Shown here: positions 1 to 4,366 of the stretch, one piece after another
Layout of the letters: each line of letters begins with the position of its first letter
Position numbering within the stretch: position 1 is the stretch's first letter
NCBI GenBank assembly: GCA_938038825.1
Contig: CALHST010000051.1
Location: 1 to 16,492, forward strand
DNA: 16,492 bases
Direction: 5' to 3'
Source of the DNA: an uncultured Paracoccaceae bacterium
GTDB taxonomy: Bacteria > Pseudomonadota > Alphaproteobacteria > Rhodobacterales > Rhodobacteraceae
The notes under the pieces: model-generated
Told to the model about the DNA's origin: nothing
Seen by the model: the letters and a program-made list of their open reading frames with translations, nothing else
Database searches by the model: none
Program-made: the position numbers and the translations under genes

Positions 1-31
1 CATGTTAGCGATAACGGAGACACCGCAATGA
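1..31 (+). CDS. possible 3' end of an upstream gene
   Basis: The second reading frame is open from the window edge and stops with TGA at 29-31, overlapping the eda ATG (28-30) in an ATGA arrangement. The same overlap is used by other coupled genes here (ureF/ureG and the CMD/SRPBCC pair). The visible tail would read ...MLAITETPQ. Too little is present to name a product. A sugar-acid kinase or dehydratase gene would be a usual eda neighbour, but that is only expectation. The frame of eda itself is also open to the edge, so this entry is weak. Confidence 0.25.
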   Translation, partial: MLAITETPQ

Positions 32-654
32 GCACCGTAAAAACCATGCTGGACGGCACCACTGTGATCCCAGTTCTGGCGTTCACCGAAGTTGCGCCCA
101 CATTGCGCATGATCGAACGGATGCTGGGAGCAGGCTTGAAAGTCATCGAACTCACGCGCCGCTCGGACGTGGCCCGCGAAACCCTGCGCGAAGCCAAAAA
201 AGCCTTTGGCGCAGAGGCCATTGTGGGCATGGGGACCATTCTAAACCCGACACAATTGCAAGAAAGCATTGACGACGGCGCGGATTTTGGCGTGTCCCCC
301 GGGCTGACACCAGACCTCTTGGGAGCAATCAAAGCCAGTGGCCTACCGTTCCTGCCCGGCACCTCGACGGTGTCCGAAGCCATGACCGCATCTGCTGCGG
401 GGTTTGACGTGCTCAAGTTTTTCCCTGCAGGCCAATCGGGCGGACCGGGATACCTGAAAGCAATGGGCGCCGTTCTTCCCGATGTGATGATTTGCCCGAC
501 CGGCGGCGTGTCCGAAACCAATGCCAAAGATTATTTAGCGCTGCCCAATGTCATTTGCGTCGGAGCGAGCGCCTTGTCCGCACCCGCCAGTGCAGACACG
601 TTCGATGCAGATGGGTTCGCCACACTGCTTAAGGCGTTTGCGCGCCCCGCGTAA
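28..654 (+). CDS. eda: KDPG / KDPGal aldolase (2-dehydro-3-deoxy-phosphogluconate aldolase)
   Basis: This class I aldolase cleaves 2-keto-3-deoxy-6-phosphogluconate (or the galactonate isomer) to pyruvate and glyceraldehyde-3-phosphate, the last step of the Entner-Doudoroff route. It is cytosolic and usually a trimer. The 208 residues match the family length. The Schiff-base lysine is K130 in LKFFPAG. The general acid/base glutamate is E41 in VIELTRRSD, with R45 at the conserved substrate arginine position. VGMGTILNP (66-74), GVSPGLT (88-94) and CPTGGVS (156-162) are the usual phosphate/pyruvate-binding loops. The start has a GGAG-like Shine-Dalgarno about 8 bases upstream, and the ATG may overlap the stop of a preceding gene. 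It lies 98 bases before ureD on the same strand. A functional link to urease is not evident. KDPG versus KDPGal specificity cannot be decided here. Confidence 0.93.
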   Translation: MSTVKTMLDGTTVIPVLAFTEVAPTLRMIERMLGAGLKVIELTRRSDVARETLREAKKAFGAEAIVGMGTILNPTQLQESIDDGADFGVSPGLTPDLLGAIKASGLPFLPGTSTVSEAMTASAAGFDVLKFFPAGQSGGPGYLKAMGAVLPDVMICPTGGVSETNAKDYLALPNVICVGASALSAPASADTFDADGFATLLKAFARPA

Positions 655-752
655 TCCTGCGCAAACGATTGTATCCACGTAACATCTGAACAAAGGCCGC
701 GCAGATTTCAGAGATTGCCGAAATAGCACAGGTTACCCAACAACCGCGCGCC

Positions 753-1544
753 GTGGGTCAGTGTGACATCCGGGTAAAATCGCGCGATGGCATGAGTGTG
801 TTGGACGATCTGCGGCAATCTGGCTCTATGCGGGTTTTGTTTCCGCGCCCTGCGTCGCCTCCGACGGCCATGCTGTTGAACACCGCCGGCGGCATCACAG
901 GGGGCGACCGGTTCGACATCACAGCGCATGCGGGGCCCAACGCCGCGCTTACCGTCACCACGCAAGCGGCCGAGCGCGCCTATGCCGCGCAACCAGGGCC
1001 TGCTGGACTTTTGTCTACAACTTTGTCTGTTGCTGATGGTGGCCTGTTAAGATGGCTGCCTCAGGAAACCATCCTGTTTGATGCCTGCCGATATCACAGA
1101 TCCCTGACTGTGGATCTGAGTACAAACGCCGAAGCACTGATCGTGGAACCCGTGGTATTTGGCCGTGCCGCCCATGGTGAGGTTCTAAGCAATGCCGACT
1201 TTCGCGACACCGTTCGGATATTGCAGGCCAACCGCGTCATCTATGCAGACTCGTTCCACCTGACAGGCGCCGTATCAACCCAGCTGGCGCACCGCGCTAT
1301 GGGTGCTGGCGCAGGTGCCATGGCAACACTGGTTCTTGTTTCCCAGACAGCTGACGCGCATCAGGACCATATGCGTTCCCTATGTGCACAAAATTCAGGC
1401 AGTTCCGCCGGGGTAAGCCTGTTGGCTGCCAATTTACTTGTCATGCGGGTGCTCGCAGCAGATAGTTTCACCCTACGCCAGCGTTTATTGCCGGTCCTTG
1501 ATCACCTGACGCAGAACCAACTGCCCATTTGCTGGAGACTTTGA
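753..1544 (+). CDS. ureD: urease accessory protein UreD
   Basis: UreD (UreH) is the scaffold that, with UreF and UreG, binds apo-urease and passes nickel into the active site. Family landmarks are clear, counted from the GTG used here: LRQSGS (20-25), LFPRP (29-33), NTAGGITGGD (43-52), TTQAAERAY (69-77), WLPQETILFD (101-110) and EPVVFGRAAHGE (132-143). The C-terminus (LDHLTQNQLPICWRL) is complete. The start is uncertain. GTG 753 has no good Shine-Dalgarno, and codons just before it (735-752) read TQQPRA, matching the N-terminal QPRA motif typical of UreD. The frame is open back to a TGA at 687-689, but contains no ATG, GTG or TTG before 753. Only ATT (705, 714), ATA (723) or GTT (732) could serve as upstream starts. 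The stop lies 3 bases before the ureA ATG, so the two are coupled. Confidence 0.9.
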   Translation: MGQCDIRVKSRDGMSVLDDLRQSGSMRVLFPRPASPPTAMLLNTAGGITGGDRFDITAHAGPNAALTVTTQAAERAYAAQPGPAGLLSTTLSVADGGLLRWLPQETILFDACRYHRSLTVDLSTNAEALIVEPVVFGRAAHGEVLSNADFRDTVRILQANRVIYADSFHLTGAVSTQLAHRAMGAGAGAMATLVLVSQTADAHQDHMRSLCAQNSGSSAGVSLLAANLLVMRVLAADSFTLRQRLLPVLDHLTQNQLPICWRL

Positions 1545-1547
1545 GCC

Positions 1548-1850
1548 ATGCAACTCACCCCGCGAGAAAAAGACAAACTTTTGGTGGCCATGGCCGCGCA
1601 AGTGTCCCGTAACCGATTGGAACGGGGCGTAAAATTGAACCACCCCGAGGCGATCGCGTTGATCACAGATGCGGTGGTCGAAGGGGCCCGTGACGGGCGG
1701 TCTGTCGCGGATATGATGCAAGCGGGTGCGCAAGTCATTACGCGTGAGCAATGCATGGACGGGGTGCCCGAGATGATCCACGAAGTGCAGGTCGAAGCCA
1801 CATTCCCGGACGGCACCAAATTGGTCACCGTACACAACCCGATCCGCTAA
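1548..1850 (+). CDS. ureA: urease subunit gamma
   Basis: This is the small gamma subunit of the nickel-dependent urease, part of the (UreABC)3 trimer of trimers in the cytosol. The 100 residues match the standard bacterial gamma subunit end to end: MQLTPREKDKLL at the N-terminus, the conserved LNHPEAIALI (30-39), EGARDGRSVADMM (45-57) and a C-terminal TFPDGTKLVTVHNPI (85-99). The ATG follows the ureD stop by 3 bases, and a GGAGA motif lies 12 bases upstream inside the ureD end. The stop codon abuts the first REP palindrome (1851) with no spacer. The gap to ureB is unusually long (157 bases) for two subunits needed in equal amount. Confidence 0.97.
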   Translation: MQLTPREKDKLLVAMAAQVSRNRLERGVKLNHPEAIALITDAVVEGARDGRSVADMMQAGAQVITREQCMDGVPEMIHEVQVEATFPDGTKLVTVHNPIR

Positions 1851-1872
1851 CGTGAGCTAAAGCTCACCTTAC
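1851..1872 (-). repeat. REP-like palindrome, copy 1 (variant A, reversed)
   Basis: This 22-bp unit reads on the minus strand as 5' GTAAG then GTGAGCT-TT-AGCTCAC then G: a 7-bp perfect stem with a 2-base loop. It starts at the base after the ureA stop. Its reverse complement is identical to copy 4 (12314-12335). It forms an inverted doublet with copy 2. The 5' GTAG/GTAAG head followed by an imperfect palindrome is the layout known for REP sequences mobilised by REP-associated tyrosine transposases (RAYT). No such transposase is in the window. Confidence 0.85.
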
Positions 1873-1957
1873 ACCCTGAACATACGGGCCCGCACATGCA
1901 CGCCCCATCCGCCACAAGAACCACACTGCAAGCACAAGACCATCAAGCGACCAACAC

Positions 1958-1979
1958 GTAGGGTGAGCTTCAGCTCACG
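1958..1979 (+). repeat. REP-like palindrome, copy 2 (variant B, forward)
   Basis: This 22-bp unit has the GTAGG head followed by GTGAGCT-TC-AGCTCAC and G. It differs from variant A at two positions. Its reverse complement is identical to copy 3 (12238-12259). It ends 28 bases before the ureB ATG. With copy 1 it brackets 85 bases, heads facing inward, and the two copies can pair over about 20 of 22 positions into one long hairpin. The 85 bases between them show no coding signal or clear inner repeat. Confidence 0.85.
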
Positions 1980-2007
1980 CCCCCAAATGACACAAAGGAC
2001 ACAGCGC

Positions 2008-2313
2008 ATGATCCCTGGAGAAATCATCACCACCGACGGTGTGCATACCTTGAACGAAGGGCGCGAGGCTGTGACGCTTATGGTTGCCAACACCGGAGAT
2101 CGCCCGATCCAAGTCGGATCCCATTATCACTTTGCCGAGACCAACCCCGCTTTGGACTTTGATCGCAGCGCCGCCCGTGGGATGCGTTTAGACATTGCTG
2201 CAGGCACAGCGGTACGGTTTGAGCCGGGTCAACGGCGCGAAGTAAACGTAATCCCCTTGTCCGGGGCAAAAACGGTCTATGGGTTCAACCAGCAGATCAT
2301 GGGCAAATTGTGA
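2008..2313 (+). CDS. ureB: urease subunit beta
   Basis: This is the beta subunit of urease and packs with UreA and UreC around the nickel site. The 101 residues start MIPGEIITTDG and show the family blocks VANTGDRPIQVGSHYHFAETN (in two parts, 26-38 and 39-46), ALDFDRSAARGMRLDIAAGT (49-68), AVRFEPG (68-74) and VYGFNQQIMGKL at the end. The chosen ATG has an AAAGGA Shine-Dalgarno at 1994-1999, spacing 8. The frame stays open further upstream, but that part lies in the REP repeat and does not resemble UreB. A 7-bp inverted repeat (2304-2310 / 2318-2324) spans the stop codon. The same AAAGGAC ribosome site precedes the next gene and ureC. Confidence 0.97.
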   Translation: MIPGEIITTDGVHTLNEGREAVTLMVANTGDRPIQVGSHYHFAETNPALDFDRSAARGMRLDIAAGTAVRFEPGQRREVNVIPLSGAKTVYGFNQQIMGKL

Positions 2314-2343
2314 GCAGCAATTTGGAACGAAAAGGACACCAAC

Positions 2344-3168
2344 ATGTGTGATATCTGTGTGATGAACAGCGTGAAAGACCGGATGCTCTCGCGCCGCGAC
2401 TTCTTCAAAACCTCTGCCATGGTTGGCGCGGCAGCCGCTGTTGGCGGTGTGACAGCAGCCCCCTCTGCTATGGCCGGTGGCCATGCCAGCATTGTGGACA
2501 TGAGCCATAAGCTTAGCCCGGATTTCCCGACCTTCTTTGGGGTACCCGGCATTTCGATGGAACAGCAGTTCAACTTCAAAGAGCACGGGTTCAACTTGAT
2601 GAACCTGTCGATCAATGAACACACCGCGACCCATATCGACGCACCATTGCACTTTTCGGCGGATGGCAAGTCCGTAGATGAAATCCCGGTCAGCGATCTG
2701 GTTGTCCCGCTTTGCGTGATCGACATCGCGGCGCGCGCAGCGGAAAATGCCGATGCGCAGGTCACACCGGACGATCTGAAAGCCTGGATCGCAAGCCATG
2801 GCGACATCCCTGACAAAGCCTGCATTGCGATGCATTCGGGCTGGGCCGCCAAGTCCGGCGATGCGGCGGCCTATGTCGGCAACGACGCGGACAACGTCAA
2901 ACACTTCCCGGGCTTTCATATCGAGGCCACGCAAATGCTATTGGAAGAAACTGGCGCGGGCGCAATGGCGGTGGATACTTTGTCGCTTGATCATGGTCCT
3001 TCAGCAGACTTTGCTACGCATTATGCGTGGCTGCCTGCGGGTCGCTATGGCATCGAAAACCTTGCTGGTTTGGATCAAGTGCCCGCCGCAGGTGCCACGC
3101 TTGTTGTTGGTGCGCCCAACCACGTGGATGGCACAGGTGGTCCTGCCCGTATCTTTGCAATGGTCTGA
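2344..3168 (+). CDS. Tat-exported cyclase-family metal hydrolase (kynurenine formamidase / isatin hydrolase-like)
   Basis: Members of this family (Pfam Cyclase; kynurenine formamidase, isatin hydrolase) are metal-dependent (Zn or Mn) hydrolases of amide or lactam bonds. The family motif HxGTHxDxPxH appears at 93-103 as H93-T-A95-T-H97-I-D99-A-P-L-H103, with alanine in place of the usual glycine. H217 in SLDHG is another likely active-site histidine. The N-terminus has a twin-arginine signal, SRRDFFK (16-22), a hydrophobic stretch (24-40) and a likely cleavage site after SAMA (44). The enzyme is therefore probably folded in the cytosol and exported to the periplasm. The ATG has AAAGGA with 7-base spacing. 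An odd CDIC precedes the Tat motif. The gene opens a coupled three-gene cassette inside the urease operon: its TGA overlaps the next ATG. The substrate is unknown. A nitrogen compound would fit the context, but this is inference. Confidence 0.85.
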   Translation: MCDICVMNSVKDRMLSRRDFFKTSAMVGAAAAVGGVTAAPSAMAGGHASIVDMSHKLSPDFPTFFGVPGISMEQQFNFKEHGFNLMNLSINEHTATHIDAPLHFSADGKSVDEIPVSDLVVPLCVIDIAARAAENADAQVTPDDLKAWIASHGDIPDKACIAMHSGWAAKSGDAAAYVGNDADNVKHFPGFHIEATQMLLEETGAGAMAVDTLSLDHGPSADFATHYAWLPAGRYGIENLAGLDQVPAAGATLVVGAPNHVDGTGGPARIFAMV

Positions 3169-3563
3169 TGGCGACTGTTCCGCTCATATCGGACGAAGTG
3201 GCTAGCGCCGAGGTGCTGGCCGTCTTCAATGACATCCGTGAAACGCGCGGGACGGACTTCATCAACAATTTTTGGCGCGCCCTAGCCCATGATCCAGCGT
3301 TGCTGAAGGCGACGTGGGAGCGGCTTAAGGTCGTGATGGGCCCCGGCACGCTCGACCCGCTGACAAAAGAGATGATCTATATGGCTGTCTCGACCGCCAA
3401 TGGCTGCGAATACTGCGTGCACTCCCACACCGCAGCGGCCCGCGCCAAAGGCATGAGCGATGCGCAATATGGCGAGCTGCTGTCGGTGATCGGCGTGGCG
3501 ATGCAGACCAATGGCATCGTGACCGGCCTGCAAGTTCCTGTGGATGATGTGTTCAAAGCATGA
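3168..3563 (+). CDS. carboxymuconolactone decarboxylase / AhpD-like protein
   Basis: This 131-residue protein of the CMD/AhpD alpha-helical fold carries the exact AhpD redox signature EX11CX2CX3H: E68, C80, C83, H87 (CEYCVHSH). That favours a thiol peroxidase or disulfide-exchange activity over the decarboxylase branch, which lacks the CXXC pair. It has no signal peptide, so it is cytosolic. The start ATG (3168-3170) overlaps the TGA of the cyclase gene by one base and no good ribosome site stands before it, so translation is probably coupled. Its own stop overlaps the ATG of the SRPBCC gene. An open frame continues upstream, but inside the cyclase gene and without family similarity. Partner and substrate are unknown. 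Confidence 0.88.
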   Translation: MATVPLISDEVASAEVLAVFNDIRETRGTDFINNFWRALAHDPALLKATWERLKVVMGPGTLDPLTKEMIYMAVSTANGCEYCVHSHTAAARAKGMSDAQYGELLSVIGVAMQTNGIVTGLQVPVDDVFKA

Positions 3564-3997
3564 CTGCCGTAATCAAACTATCCCATGACTACGCCAGTCC
3601 GCCCGAAAAGGTTTGGGCGCTGGCAACCGATTTTGACGCCCTCGCCGAGGTCTGCAAGCCGCTTGTGCACTTCTCGGGCTTGCCAAATGGGCGCTGCAAA
3701 GAAGGCATGAAGGCCAGTGTGCAAGTTCGCCTGTTTGGCGTGATGCCACCCCAGCCCTATACGATGGAAGTGCTGGAGCAAGACGACACTGCGATGCGGT
3801 TGCGGTCCTCTGAACTAGGCGCTGGGGTCACGTCTTGGAAGCACACCTTGCAAGTCGCGCCCAACGGCACCGGAGCGCGACTGACAGATCACGTCGAGAT
3901 CGACGCGGGCTGGCTGACACCTGTCTTCGCGTGGTGGGGCCGGAAGCTGTACAAACACCGCCACAAACCCCGGCTGCGCTTGTTGGGGGAAGTATGA
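3560..3997 (+). CDS. SRPBCC-family (START/PYR-like) small protein
   Basis: This 145-residue protein resembles the polyketide cyclase/SRPBCC superfamily, which forms a hydrophobic ligand-binding helix-grip fold. Supporting features are the N-terminal strand IKLSHDYASPPEKVWAL (5-21), the FSGLPNG...G turn around 38-48, a central strand set and a C-terminal amphipathic helix ending in a very basic tail (KLYKHRHKPRLR). No catalytic residues can be assigned. The ATG lies in ATGA, overlapping the stop of the CMD gene, so the cyclase, CMD and SRPBCC genes form one coupled unit. It is the last gene before a 369-base non-coding stretch. Ligand binding for the exported hydrolase pathway is possible, but this is inference. 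Confidence 0.8.
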   Translation: MTAVIKLSHDYASPPEKVWALATDFDALAEVCKPLVHFSGLPNGRCKEGMKASVQVRLFGVMPPQPYTMEVLEQDDTAMRLRSSELGAGVTSWKHTLQVAPNGTGARLTDHVEIDAGWLTPVFAWWGRKLYKHRHKPRLRLLGEV

Positions 3998-4020
3998 TCA
4001 ACGGCCATCAAACAGAACAA

Positions 4021-4105
4021 GGGCAGCCCCCGGCCGCGGGCGTCGGGCTGAAAGCCCCCGCCCGGGGGGGCGGTCTGGGGCTGCCCGGCGGTTCCCACCG
4101 GGCGG
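4021..4105. other. very GC-rich fold-back region with two competing hairpins
   Basis: An outer perfect 10-bp stem pairs GGGCAGCCCC (4021-4030) with GGGGCTGCCC (4077-4086). Inside it CGGGCG (4037-4042) pairs with CGCCCG (4059-4064) around a small GGGCT-GAA-AGCCC hairpin (4045-4057). A second hairpin, GCCCGG (4083-4088) with CCGGGC (4098-4103), uses part of the outer stem, so the two folds exclude each other. No T-run follows on either strand, so it is not a standard intrinsic terminator. It may be an RNA-processing or stability element, or a mobile palindrome. I do not recognise it. Confidence 0.55.
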
Positions 4106-4107
4106 TG

Positions 4108-4194
4108 TCACCACCACCTACGGTATTGGCCCAAAAGAACGATGATCGTGATTATGTGGCTAATGACTTGAAGCCAGAAATTATTTCTCGACAT
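4108..4194 (-). CDS. possible 28-residue single-span membrane protein
   Basis: On the minus strand an ATG at 4194 has a GGAGA Shine-Dalgarno (4205-4201) with 6-base spacing. It opens a 28-codon frame ending in TGA at 4110-4108. The peptide has the layout of a one-pass membrane protein: a short polar start, NFWLQVISHIITIIVLLG as the hydrophobic span bracketed by tryptophans, then QYRRWW. It lies in the AT-richer part of the gap, and the GC-rich hairpins follow its stop. Type I toxin-like or other small membrane peptides look like this. No promoter is obvious, and chance occurrence is possible at this size. No function is assigned. Confidence 0.35.
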   Translation of the reverse strand: MSRNNFWLQVISHIITIIVLLGQYRRWW

Positions 4195-4265
4195 GATGTT
4201 TCTCCAGTTGCGAGGGGCACAACGCGCGCGCCTCCTAGAGCGATCACTACTCGGAACACGAACAC

Positions 4266-4289
4266 AAAAAAGGCGGACAGAAGTCCGCC
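4266..4289 (-). terminator. minus-strand intrinsic terminator without an obvious gene
   Basis: Read on the minus strand, GGCGGAC-TTCT-GTCCGCC (4289-4272) is followed directly by six T (4271-4266). This is a textbook Rho-independent terminator. The T-run context (TTTTTTGTGTT) is the same as after the PhoX gene terminator at 15981-16008. On the + strand the hairpin has no T-run. Nothing recognisable is coded on the minus strand just upstream of it, so it may end an antisense RNA starting near the ureC start, or be a relic of a lost gene. Confidence 0.65.
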
Positions 4290-4310
4290 AAAACCGGCTC
4301 CCTTAGACAC

Positions 4311-4342
4311 ACAGTCTTGCAGAATACGTTCCGCAGACTGTG
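4311..4342. promoter_or_regulatory. inverted repeat in the ureC leader
   Basis: CACAGTCT and AGACTGTG flank 16 bases, giving an 8-bp stem whose inner part can extend by GC pairs. It ends about 11 bases before the AAAGGA ribosome site of ureC. It could be a leader hairpin acting on ureC translation, an operator, or the 5' hairpin of a minus-strand RNA ending at 4266. The sequence does not say which. Confidence 0.4.
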
Positions 4343-4366
4343 AACTCTTCGACAAAGGACATTAAT

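Larger units (their letters stand above)
3998..4366. other. 369-base structured, gene-poor stretch before ureC
   Basis: The stretch falls in three parts. Bases 4021-4105 are extremely GC-rich and fold back. Bases 4106-4260 are noticeably AT-richer and hold a possible minus-strand 28-codon ORF. Bases 4264-4342 hold a hairpin with A-run (a minus-strand terminator) and an 8-bp inverted repeat just before the ureC ribosome site. A + strand frame is open from 3994 to 4365, but its translation is low-complexity and contains these hairpins, so I do not call it. There is no family similarity on the + strand. The stretch separates the inserted cassette from ureC. Confidence 0.6.

Noticed and set aside
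1963..2007. Longer ureB start upstream of ATG 2008
   Set aside because: The extra codons lie in REP copy 2 and do not look like UreB. ATG 2008 has a good AAAGGA site and the standard MIPGEI start.
4106..4260. Part of a two-piece tmRNA, because of an Ala-Asn-Asp-like frame (VANDL)
   Set aside because: No T-loop, acceptor stem or CCA context could be found, and the frame match is three residues.
3994..4365. Open + strand frame of 123 codons between the SRPBCC gene and ureC
   Set aside because: Its translation is low-complexity (Gly/Pro/Arg-rich), runs through the GC-rich fold-back and two hairpins, and resembles no family. The openness is explained by base composition.
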